Positions 23,186 through 34,300 of a stretch of DNA of 64,000 nt are shown here, piece after piece. A program made the position numbers and the translations under genes. The notes beneath the pieces were generated by a model. The model ran no database searches. It was given only the letters and a program-made list of their open reading frames with translations, and was not told where the DNA came from. The stretch's first letter is position 1, and each line of letters opens with the position of its first letter. The stretch is from Apricaphanius iberus (lineage: Eukaryota > Chordata > Actinopteri > Cyprinodontiformes > Aphaniidae), in NCBI GenBank assembly GCA_028564705.1, contig JAPXFQ010002761.1, positions 126,501-190,500 on the forward strand, given 5' to 3'.

Positions 23186-23587
23186 CTTTCTTTGCATCCT
23201 CCCCCTCAGTGATGTTCTGCTCTTTCTGTCTCCTCACTATATTTCTGTTTATTTGCACGTTAAACAATAATGACAATTTCTAATAAACATAGTTTGAGTG
23301 GATAAGAGGGAGATAATAATGACAGAAGAACCATAAATAATATAACTAGTTATAAAATGTTCAAAGGGGATGAGAAGAAGCTCTAACTAGCTAATATACC
23401 CCCCCCCCATCTTATGCAGCAGCCTCAAGTTAATTAGATTCATTTACATCTGAATACATGTTTTAGAGTGTTTATATATTAGATTAGACAAAAACACCAG
23501 ATGTAGACATGTGGATACTTTCCACATATTTCCCTCAATAAATAGACAATCAAAGTTGTTTTTCCTGCATAACATTTGTTAACATTT

Positions 23588-25204
23588 ACTACCGTTCAAA
23601 AGTTTGGGGTCACCCAAACAATTTTGTGTTTTCCATGAAAAGTCACACTTATTCACCACCATATGTTGTGAAATGAATAAAAAATAGAGTCAAGACATTG
23701 ACAAGTTTAGAAATAATGATTTTTATTTAAAATAAGATTGTTTTTACATCAAACTTTGCTTTCATCAAAGAATCCTCCATTTGCAGCAATTACAGCATTG
23801 CAGACCTTTGGCATTCTAGCTGTTAATTTGTTGAGGTAATCTGGAGAAATTGCACCCCACGCTTCTAGAAGCAGCTCCCACAATTTGGATTGGTTGGATG
23901 GGCACTTCTTGCGTACCATACGGTCAAGCTGCTCCCACAACAGCTCAACGGGGTTCAAATCTGGTGACTGCGCTGGCCACTCCATTACCGATAGAATACC
24001 AGCTGCCTGCTTCTTCTCTAAATAGTTCTTGCACAATTTCGAGGTGTGTTTTGGGTCATTGTCCTGTTGTAGGATGAAATTGGCTCCAATCAAGCGCTGT
24101 CCACTGGGTATGGCATGGCGTTGCAAAATGGAGTGATAGCCTTCCTTATTCAGAATCCCTTTTACCCTGTACAAATCTCCCACCTTACCAGCACCAAAGC
24201 AACCCCAGACCATCACATTACCTCCACCATGCTTAACAGATGGCGTCAGGCATTCTTCCAGCATCTTTTCAGTTGTTCTGCGTCTCACAAACGTTCTTCT
24301 TTGTGATCCAAACACCTCAAACTTGGATTCATCCGTCCACAGCACTTTTTTCCAGTCTTCCTCTGTCCAATGTCTGTGTTCTTTTGCCCATCTTAATCTT
24401 TTTCTTTTATTGGCCAGTCTCAGATATGGCTTTTTCTTTGCCACTCTGCCCTGAAGCCCAGAATCCCGCAGCCGCCTCTTCACTGTAGATGTTGACACTG
24501 GTGTTTTGCGGGTACTATTTAATGAAGATGCCAGTTGGGGACCTGTGAGGCGTCTGTTTCTCAAACTAGAGACTCTAATGTACTTATCTTCTTGCTCAGT
24601 TGTGCAACGCGGCCTCCCACTTCTTTTTCTACTCTGGTTAGAGCCTGTTTGTGCTGTCCTCTGAAGGGAGTAGTACACACCGTTGTAGGAAATCTTCAAT
24701 TTCTTAGCAATTTCTCGCATGGAATAGCCTTCATTTCTAAGAACAAGAATAGACTGTCGAGTTTCAGATGAAAGTTCTCTTTTTCTGGCCATTTTGAGCG
24801 TTTAATTGACCCCACAAATGTGATGCTCCAGAAACTCAATCTGCTCAAAGGAAGGTCAGTTTTGTAGCTTCTGTACCGAGCTAAACTGTTTTCAGATGTG
24901 TGAACATGATTGCACAAGGGTTTTCTAATCATCAATTAGCCTTCTGAGCCAATGAGCAAACACATTGTACCATTAGAACACTGGAGTGATAGTTGCTGGA
25001 AATGGGCCTCTATACACCTATGTAGATATTGCACCAAAAACCAGACATTTGCAGCTAGAATAGTCATTTACCACATTAGCAATGTATAGCGTGTGTTTCT
25101 TTAAAGTTAAGACTAGTTTAAAGTTATCTTCATTGAAAAGTACAGCGCTTTTCCTTCAAAAATAAGGACATTTCAATGTGACCCCAAACTTTTGAACGGT
25201 AGTG
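23588..25204 (-). mobile_element. Full-length Tc1/mariner element, TA-flanked, intact transposase
   Basis: Terminal inverted repeats CTACCGTTCAAAAGTTTGGG at the left (23589 onward) and its complement ending CCCAAACTTTTGAACGGTAG at the right (25183-25202). They lie beside TA dinucleotides (left TTTA|C, right GTGTA). The ~1.6 kb unit carries one minus-strand transposase. It lies between flnc and the protease gene. An intact frame and well-paired ends indicate a fairly recent insertion. Confidence 0.93.
23749..24792 (-). CDS. Tc1-like transposase, 347 aa, DD38E
   Basis: Cut-and-paste DNA transposase of the Tc1/mariner superfamily. The N-terminus is paired helix-turn-helix (residues ~1-110: RQSILVLRNEGYSMREIAKK; GRPR hook at 59-62; second HTH with TVKRRLRDSGLQGR). 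The catalytic core has Asp154 (LWTDESKFEVFG), Asp244 (LQQDNDPKHTSK) and Glu283 (QSPDLNPVELLWEQL). I count 38 residues between Asp244 and Glu283, where the classical Tc1 spacing is 34; a DD38E group has been described in fish under the name Intruder. The ORF is uninterrupted and of full family length (~340), so the protein could be active. Start ATG chosen by MARKRELS, the normal N-terminus of this group. Confidence 0.95.
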   Translation of the reverse strand: MARKRELSSETRQSILVLRNEGYSMREIAKKLKISYNGVYYSLQRTAQTGSNQSRKRSGRPRCTTEQEDKYIRVSSLRNRRLTGPQLASSLNSTRKTPVSTSTVKRRLRDSGLQGRVAKKKPYLRLANKRKRLRWAKEHRHWTEEDWKKVLWTDESKFEVFGSQRRTFVRRRTTEKMLEECLTPSVKHGGGNVMVWGCFGAGKVGDLYRVKGILNKEGYHSILQRHAIPSGQRLIGANFILQQDNDPKHTSKLCKNYLEKKQAAGILSVMEWPAQSPDLNPVELLWEQLDRMVRKKCPSNQSKLWELLLEAWGAISPDYLNKLTARMPKVCNAVIAANGGFFDESKV

Positions 25205-25839
25205 TATTATTTTATTAATATGAATTAAACTTATTCCACATTGAACACCAGAAGCAGTCATACAAAAAGACTTTAATGTTATTGCATATGAATGCGTGAA
25301 ATTCATTGAAACTATAAGGATTGTCTTTTTTTAACGAATAACCTCAATAATTTATCTGGTAAAAAATGATGCATTTTTATTTAAATGCTGCTGTTTGTAA
25401 CTTTCAGTATTTTGATTGATTCTGATTGAATAACTGGATTAACAACACGGCGTTTTGTCTGCTGAAAACTTTGATGAACCGCTCCTGAGACACAACGCCT
25501 AGAAAAACAGCTACTAAGTATGGAAGCAAAATTATGCCTTCTGGAAATGAATGCTGTATATGGAAACGAGACAGTGACACACAAAGAAGAAGAACCTGGC
25601 AGCCCAGTGTTCATTTGGTCCAGTCTCAGTCAGAAGCAGAACAAAGCCATCCCATCACCGAGGAACCAAACAGGATTTATACGTTTTCTCCTCACCATCT
25701 GCTTTCTTGGCACTTTTTATGGATCTTTTAGAGATGAGATTTTACCCATAATGAATTGCTCCCTTCAGACAGTTAGTGAGGCTCCTGTTAAAGAAAAACT
25801 ATTTAGATTTGATTTTTGATCGGTATCTAACTTACCAAA

Positions 25840-26825
25840 GTTTTAGAAAAAATTGTTTTATTCAACTTAATGATTTTATTAACGTTCATAATGTCCTAGA
25901 GAAATGTCAGTCTGGTTTTAGGATGAACCACAGCACAAAGACGGTTCTTTAAAAGATTTTAAATGATTAGTACCGTCCACGGGTCAGGAGGACTCAGACA
26001 GAGTGTTGGTAGCCAGGTATCCTAGTAGCTAGGAGACAGGTTAATGTTAGTAGCTATGCTGCTTTAGGCTGTTGGAGGACATTATTAGGGTCTGTTCCTA
26101 CTTCTCTCCAACTGCATGATGGGCTGTCAATTCAAGCACTAACCTGTTTTCTCTTAGTCTCTTCCTACAGTAGGTGCTCCTGACCCGCCCTGCTTGACGA
26201 CCCTGACTAAGATGGCGTTGCAGTGACGGAAAGTTCTCCACGTCCTGCAACAAACTTCTGCATCAGTTCTATTGCTCTTTCTGTGTCTCTGTTATGTATT
26301 CTCCAAGCCACAGACGGTCTCGGCAGATAACCGCTTGTGCTGAGCCTGGTTCTGCCGGAGGTTTCTTCCTGTTAAAAGGGAGTTTTTCCTTCCCACTGTC
26401 GCTGCATGCTTGCTCAGTATGAGGGATTGCTGAGAATTACACGACACAATCTTCTGTGGTTCTGTAATTTCTACATTAAACATTGTATTGTAATAACTCT
26501 TCTTGTAAAGTGCCTTGAGATGACATCTGTTGTGAAATGGCGCTATATAAATAAACTGAATTGAATTGAATTGAATTATAGATTAAACTATGATGCTAAA
26601 AAGGTGACAGTGTTGGTTCTTCTGGATCTAAGCTGCCTTTGATACAGTAGACCAAACTATTCTTTTAACTTGTTTAAAACAGATCGGCCTCTCTGTTGCT
26701 GTTCACAAATGGTTCACATCCTACCTCACAGACAGGAATTTTATGGTAAATTTGGATCCCTGTTCCTCTAAGGTCCATAAGATCACATGTGGTGTTCCCC
26801 AGGGTTCAGTTTTAGGCCCAGTCCA
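25840..26825 (+). pseudogene. L2-type LINE reverse-transcriptase remnant, split by a retroposon
   Basis: 25840-25965 reads SFRKNCFIQLNDF..NVLEKCQSGFRMNHSTKTVL and 26576-26820 continues VTVLVLLDLS..FDTVDQTI.., KWFTSYLTDR, then CGVPQGSVLGP (RT motif). Both are on the plus strand with frameshifts. Between them (~25970-26575) lies a separate fish retroposon tail. Not functional. It lies upstream of the protease gene. Confidence 0.75.
25970..26577 (+). mobile_element. Fish retroposon (SINE/LINE 3' end) with (ATTGA)n tail
   Basis: Contains GGTTCTGCCGGAGGTTTCTT, CCTGTTAAAAGGGAGTTTTT, GTAAAGTGCCTTGAGATGAC and GGCGCTATATAAATAAACTG ending in ATTGAATTGAATTGAATT. This is a widespread fish 3' tail. It is nested in the RT remnant. 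Truncated copies lie at 50577-50750 (minus) and about 63770-63890 (plus). Confidence 0.75.
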
Positions 26826-26949
26826 GGTCCAGTCCAGTCCAGTCCGGGATCAGACATCGGGCTCTGGCTGCTGCTGCCTGCAGCAGGTGTGTCCAATCAG
26901 ACAGGTGTGTGTGAGCTGACTGATGAAGCTGCAGCTCTGTAGCTTAGTG

Positions 26950-28309
26950 ATGGATTCTGCTGCTGGACAGGCAGACATGCTGCTGTTTGTCTCGTGTCTT
27001 CTGTCCTTCTGGGTGCCGTCCCTTCAGACAGGTGAGAAACACCTGAACCAGTTAGACTGATCTGGTTTTATTTAAGTTAACCTCAAGAAAAGGTAAGTTA
27101 GAACTTCCAGCTGGTTAACCAGAACCTGCTGATCAGGTGGAGTTTTAGGAGGAACCAGGTTCTGCTTAAAGGGGACAGAGAGAACCTGAAGGAACTGTCC
27201 GGGTTCAAAGCTTTTACTCTTTACGACTTTTGCTGGATAAACTCCTTCTTCTATCAGGAACTGTTATCTGTATGTTTTAGAGGACCCGACGCTCCTCAGA
27301 GGAACCTTTTCAGAGTAAGACTCAGGGACAGAAACAACAGAATTCTGTTTTCAATGCAAACCTGAATCAGATGGAGCCAGACCAAAGTCTGACTCAATTC
27401 TTGCCAATGGAGCACGTTTATTGAAGAACAACACAAAAGGATTCATGGTTGGACACACCCAGTATTTTCACAGTTCAGACTCGTCAATAATTCTTGTATC
27501 CTCCCTAAGGAGTATTTTCTCCAAAATGATTTACAAACACCCGCTTTTATGGAGGTCATAACCTAAACTCTTTTCTTCCTGTTTGAACACAATCTGCTGC
27601 AATTTATCGGTTCCTGATGGAAACAAAACCTTTTTGTGGTACAAAAAGTATCTGTGAAAACAAGTTGTCCTTCACTGTGAAATAATAAAGCAGGTTATAT
27701 GAAACTACATATAAAAATGTTTACCCAAATATATGTATAAAACATATAAAAGTATTAATATTCTTCAGAACCCAGTTTAGATCCTGGTTCCTGCTGTGGA
27801 AATGACCTGAGGCGTTCTGACTGTTCCTGCTGATGAGGAGCAGCTAAACCGGTACCAGTACCAGGCCGGTACCAGTACTAGGCCGGTACCAGTACTAGGC
27901 CGGTACCAGTACCAGGCCGGGCTTTCTGCTCCTTGATTCAGTCGGTACCGTCCCATGAGGATTCTGGAAGCTGTCTGGATTCCTGAACCTCAGCGCCCAC
28001 AGATCAGAACGGATCATCCTGGTTCTGGTTCTGGTTCTGCACACCGCTGACTTTAACTGACCCACAGTTTTTTTTCTTGTTTCTGATCCAAACCTCCAGC
28101 TGATCTAGAATCTCGGATCGGAGTCTTACTGAACCCGTTTGGGTCCGGCTTCAGGGACCAAAGAACATTGGAATGTGACGTGATTTTTGAAAATGATTGG
28201 ATTGTTTTCTCAGATGGAAACCAGAACCGGACCCAGAACCTGCTGAGCCTGACTGTGAATGAAACGTTGCAGGAAAACTCCACCTTCTCTGCATGGTTTG
28301 GTTTCAGTG
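26950..28309 (+). CDS. Protease N-terminus: signal peptide and leader (two exons)
   Basis: Exon 26950-27031 codes [20 protein letters not shown] then WVPSLQT. The in-frame Met10 (26977) is followed directly by a hydrophobic [13 protein letters not shown] core, so translation may begin there. Exon 28214-28309 codes [20 protein letters not shown] then [12 protein letters not shown], with three N-glycosylation sequons (NRT, NET, NST) in 33 residues. The leader then runs to a Cys (VRCFPP) likely to bridge to the protease domain after activation. Confidence 0.75.
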
Positions 28310-31300
28310 GTGAGTCTCAGGTGAACCCTCATTGGACCAGGTGAGCTCACCTGTAGCAGGTGTTCCAGCCTGTCTCTGCTTCCTCAGGTATTGCAGGCGT
28401 GCGCTGCTTCCCTCCAGAGCAGGACGAGGAGACCCGGATCATCGGGGGCCAGGAGGCCTGGGCCCACTCCTGGCCCTGGCAGGTCTCTCTCAAGTTCTCG
28501 TCCATGCCGGTCTGTGGCGGCGCCATCATCGGGCCACAGTGGGTCCTATCAGCTGCACACTGCTTCGCAAGGTCAGAGGTTAAGTTGGATCTCAGATCAG
28601 AACTCGTGGTTCTGAGGATTCTGGGATTCAAGCTGATATTTCCTCAGGTACAAAAAAGAATCTCTCTGGAAAGTTCTGGCAGGAAAACATGACCTGGATA
28701 AGCCTGAGGAGCAAGGAGAGCAGGTGAGTCATGGTCGGAACCGTGTTCTGCTCCCTGTGAGCCAGAACCATCACCAGAACCTGACCCAGAGTCTGTTCCT
28801 CTCTCTGCTCAGCTGGTGGCCGTCTCCAGGATCTTCAGCCACCAGGAATACGACAGCCGGACCAAGGAGAACGACGTGGCTCTGCTGAAACTGCAGCATC
28901 CTTTAGTTTTCAACCAGTACATCCGACCCATCGACGTCTGGATGACCCCTCTGTCTGAGACGATGAAGTGCACCATCACCGGCTGGGGGTCCACTAGGGA
29001 AAGTAAGTCCAGGGGAGGGTTGTAGAAAACCTGAGCGGGGAGTCTGAGCTCTGCTTTCCTTCTAGATGGTCCTCGAGTCAACAGACTGCAGGAGGTGAAC
29101 GTCAGCCTCCTGGCGTCAGACACCTGCAACGAGTACTACAAGGGCCGAGTCCGCCCCACCATGTTCTGTGCAGGGAAGGAAGAAGGCGGAGTGGACGCCT
29201 GTCAGGTAGACTTGGATCTAAACTCTCCTAAATACTGCTATCAGGGCCAACGCCGCTCTAATACGATCATATCTGTATCGCTTAGTCAACAATACTATGA
29301 AGCAATCATTTTTCACTTTATATTTTGGTTTTGTGCTGATTTTTATTTGAGGTAAGAAACCGAGGAAAATAAAAGCAGTGCCTGCTGTAGTCAATCGAAT
29401 TATTAGTAAGAAGTTGAGAAATGTGAACAAATGTGTAGATGAACAAACTCCTTATAAAGACGGCAAAGATGCTAAGGAACCCAAATAAAATTATTGGGAA
29501 ATGGGAATGTGTGGATTAAGACCATGAAGGAAGTTTAAGGCTGAGCGGCCATGTTGGATGTTGGAGGCTCAATCAGTGCATAAAAATGAACTCTGAGAAA
29601 AAGGAAAAATCAAAGGTTTAAAACAGCTACACCATGAAGATGTAAATGATTTAGAAAAATTAGATTTGGCAAGATCTATTGACCCATGGGGAAAAAATGC
29701 AATATATCAAAATTAAAGTAGCTGAAGCATTATCTATTATTGACTTTAATATACAAAGTTTAAAACATAATTTGGTAAAACTCAAAGAATTAGTTTGTTT
29801 TGATCAAAAAAAATTAAGATTGCCAACGGAAAGTTGGCTGAAAGATCCAGATGTCAATAATGTTGAGATGAACGGATACAATATGTTTTATGTTAATAGA
29901 GTAAATAAAAGATGGGTTATTTTTATACACTGACTCTCATGTCTTAAAATAAACTTTATTCAACAAAAACAATTACTATTGAAAATTTTGTGGAAATAAT
30001 TACCAAAGACATAACCGTAAAAATGTTGATCAGTTGTGTAAAACCCCAGAATCTAGTGTTCAACTATTTTTACAGAAACAAATCATTGTTATAAAACATC
30101 AATAAGAAAGCCTTAATATTGTGTAGTGAGCTTAATATAGATCTATGTAACGAAAGTACAGATCTATAGCCAATAATAACTAAACCAACAGGAGAAACAA
30201 AGTCCAACTATAATGTGTTGGACTGAATAATAATCTCCTTATGATGGATGTAAAATCATCTTCCCATATTTGCAATTTGAGTTTTCCAAATCTTTATTTT
30301 TTTGGTAGAAGTATCAGCAAATACTCAGATCCAAGTATCTGTATGAAAAGTTTTTGCTGCCTCCATATTTGTCTTTTAGTCGTTTTCTACTTTTGTTCTT
30401 CCCTGATCTAAAAACGTTGCCCTGATTTTTCTCTGACTTTAAACAATTTCTAACAGTATTAGTGGTTTTCCTTCACACATTGATTTTTATTTGTTCCTAT
30501 TAGTTTACCTCATGACAACAGAAATGTGTCAGATCAGATAATGCGGCGTTCTTTCCTTCCGTCACCAGCTCTATAAAATATGAGATGACTCGATTACATT
30601 TAAAAGTACAACAATATTTGCCCATGAAAAAACAATTATTAGAATATTAAAGGATTTTTGAGGATGACTAACATAACAAGCGTGAACACTGGTGAGGTAT
30701 TTTATTATTTGAAAAATGTTGAATGCATGTAAATTCAGAAGAGAAATGAAAGAATTTGTTTTTGGCCAAAACTGAACAGACCTAAAACCAAAGTGTCATT
30801 TTAAGTATATTTTTAGAACTTTGTCTTTAAAACAGATGTCAAAAAAGATTCTTAGTGTGAGCATATTTAGATGTTTAATGGACACCTCGTCCATAACTGG
30901 GCCTAGACTTTTGATTGGATCATTTTAAAGCATTCATTCTCTGTGGTTAATAAGTTTAATAAAACAATTCCAAAAGGCTTTCATGAGTACAAAAAATTAC
31001 TTTAAAATAAATAATTACTGTCCTACATTAGAAATGTTATCAGTACCAGCGATAGTTGACCATTTAATTTTACAAAAATGAAACAAACTGTTGGAAGTAT
31101 TTTCTATTTGCTATAATAAAGGTAAAAACCGTATAAACTCAGTTTTTCATTTTTAAAATCGTCCTCAGCCAATTTCTAGATAAATTCTCCCTTTGAACAG
31201 CTTTTTCTGTCTGTGATCTGCAGGTTCTTTGCAGCTTTTTGTCACACACAGAAACACATGTGGCAGATTTATTAATGATGCGTTTTGCTCGTTTGTTGCA

Positions 31301-34300
31301 GCTAGACGGTTCATCTAATGCGATACAGCGAGGAGAACGCATATCTATGTAGCAGGGAACCATCTGCAGTCTGCTCAGTCTATGAACCAATCAGAACCAG
31401 GCGTTTAGTGGTCGCTCGTAGAGGATGTGATGAGAGAAAGGATGTGGTCCTGCATGCATCGCATCAGTCAGTGTTGTCTCCTGGTGAACAAGGAAAAACC
31501 CTTTGGAACCAGAGAACGCTTGAAGTGGCCAGTCACTTTTCACAGCTTCTCCATAGAACCTCACATCGCTGTAATCTGCGTCCCAGCAATGCTTCTGCAT
31601 GGTCGCATTCAAAGCCTCCCAGTGTGAGATGACGCTGACATGCCTTCATGTGGATCTTAAGTGACAAGTTAAAAATGTCTGATTCTGCACCAGAATCTCA
31701 GGGGTTTGAACAGGAATCTGTCAAAATGAGGAGGAGCCATCTGAATTTTCCATAAATGTTCTTAAACATGGAAATGTTCAGTTGACGTGAGAATATGATA
31801 GAAGCAGGGTAATAGATGTTTAGCATTACTGGACAAGATTAAATGAAACAAGACGCACCAGACTATCCTTTATATGTAATAAGAAACTACAGATAATTGT
31901 GTGAAAATGTGTGTGGAAGTAAATGGTAGGCAATCTGTAGTTAGTGAAGCAGAAATGTAAAAAGTGTTTCACTATCATCCAGCCGGCGGCTAAAAGGACC
32001 GTTTTGGTTTGAAAACGCCTCCTTCTTATTCCACCCTGAATATCCATTTTAATAGATGAATATTGTTTAAACATTGAGGGCAACATTCAGAAATCCCAAA
32101 AATCTGTAATTTTAGGTTTAGGCCTGTGATTTTTAGGGTTAGAAAATAGTCTTTGCATGGGTTTATTTAGACAACGTCAAGCAGCAGAACTAGCATATTA
32201 TGGTTCCCGTTCTGATGATGGTGAAATGCTGATGTAACCCCAATAAGGCGTGTTTGTAGCGCGTCCAAAACGGCCCCACAGCTGGGCCGGATTTTCTGCT
32301 CAGATTTTCAAACAAATGTTGACATATTGGAATGAAATGGATGAATTTGGGCTGGGTGTAAACGGGTTCTGTTCGTCCTGAAAGACGAAGCTGTTCATAG
32401 GGAACTGCTTTATGAAGTCCATTCGTCTCAGAATGAAATCCTCATCCTGGATTACTTCACTCTCCAAAAACACTGAGTGGTATTTGACTGTAGTTGTACG
32501 CTGTGAATAAAGTCCCACTTCGTCTTGTTAAACGGCGTATGATTAAGGACTGCACTTGTGGACCCTTTAAGACGCAGCTTTATCATTGGGTGTTACCGAT
32601 TCTCCTACACATTACAGGAACACTAGAGATGGTTGGGTTGCAGAAGTTCTGAGAAATGGGCCTATTGGAGCTTGAAATGGGACTGACTTCATGTATGTAG
32701 AGTGTTTTTAATTTACTGGATCTTTTTCAGACAGGTGTTAAGCCTTTTCATTCAGTCTGCACACCTCTGGGTTTTTAATAATCTTCTTCTTGCTACCCAC
32801 GTTGTTGGATTAAATAATTCCAAAACGGAGGTTGTCCTGTTTGGTCCCGGGTTCTCCTCTGTATCGGTACTCCCACCTGAATTGGAGGCTTTGGTCAAAC
32901 CAATAATTGCTCATCTTGGACACCTCAGTTAAAAATGGATGCACACATTAGGTCATGCTTCTTGCAGCTACATAGGCTGACTAAGATGACATGTCGGGGT
33001 TTTTGATGATATTTTGGTTCCCATGTTGCTTTGGTGATGTTGGATCTCTCAGATGCGTTTGATGAAGTTGACCACGACATTTTCTTGTCCCGTCTGGAGG
33101 ATTTAGTCGGCATTAAATCAGCCCTGGGGCTGATTCTGACTGGGTGTGCCGCAGGGATCTATTTTTGCCCCCCTTTTATTTAGTATCTACATCCCTCCAT
33201 AGGGACGGATTTTTACGAAATTTAATATGATCACCTTTATGCAGACGACTTCCAGATATTTGTTCCCCTGAAGACTTTACCTCGGTCCAACCACTCCTTG
33301 ATTGTCTGGGTGAAGTTAAGGACTGGCTTGCAGCCGATTTAAAAAAAGAAAAACATTTCTATGTCCCCTCTCGGTCCTTAAGGTCGTCTAAGCAGCTTCT
33401 TCTTAAAGTGTCCACCGTTCGAACCAAAGCTTTAAATCTGGTTCTCTCTTGCATTTAACCCTGCTTAATGTGGTTATTTCTTTTCTTGCATTTTAGTGTT
33501 ACTGAGTTTGTATTTTATGGTATAATATTTAACTCTGCTGTATAGCACTTTAGTTTGGATAAGTGTGGTTCATAAACTATGCTATGTAGTGAGAGCACAT
33601 CATGGTGGATATGTAGAGCTAACTTTATGTAAAAGCTACTCTGGCTCAAGGAGCGTAGCAGTATCACGATCATCTTCACTCACGGCCGTTCTGACTGAAC
33701 TGGGTTTGGGTCGGTCTGTTATGGTCAAACTGAATGTCTTCAGCGTTCTGGTCTAATAAAGCTTTTATTTTTGCGCATCAACTTGTTCTGTCTGGCCCTC
33801 AGGGGGATTCTGGAGGTCCGCTGTCCTGCTTCACTGGAACCAGGCACGAACTGGCAGGTTTGGTCAGTTGGGGAATTGGTTGTGGCCGAGCAAAGAAACC
33901 TGGAGTTTACACCGAAGTCCAGCAGCATATTGAGTGGATCTCTGGCATAATGAGTGAGTCTTTGAACAATCAAAAGCCTTCTGTAAATCTGCTGAGCTGA
34001 TTCCCGGCCGTTTGATCAGAGCCTAATTTTTGGTGAGTTTTCTGCCTCATGAGGCGCTGAGCTGAAAATCCAGCGGGTTTCATATTTTTTGCCTCGTAAG
34101 GCGGAAAACTCGCGGTGTGCGCTACATGAGCTGTATGCTGAGCCCAAATACTTAAGTGACCAATCAAAAGGCGGTCTTTGCTCATATGATTCCAAGATGG
34201 CAGCCCCCCGTTCTTACCTCAGAAAAACGAATTAAACGAGTCTGAGATGGAGGCAATGCTGTGACTCATTTTGTTGAGGCATTGTTGCATCGTATAAACA

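Larger units (their letters stand above)
22047..23200 (+). other. flnc: flnc 3' untranslated region
   Basis: About 1.15 kb of sequence with no supported coding frame between the flnc stop and a good polyadenylation signal at 23180. It contains a perfect 19-bp hairpin (22252-22299). The exact cleavage point, around 23195-23210, is inferred. Confidence 0.7.
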
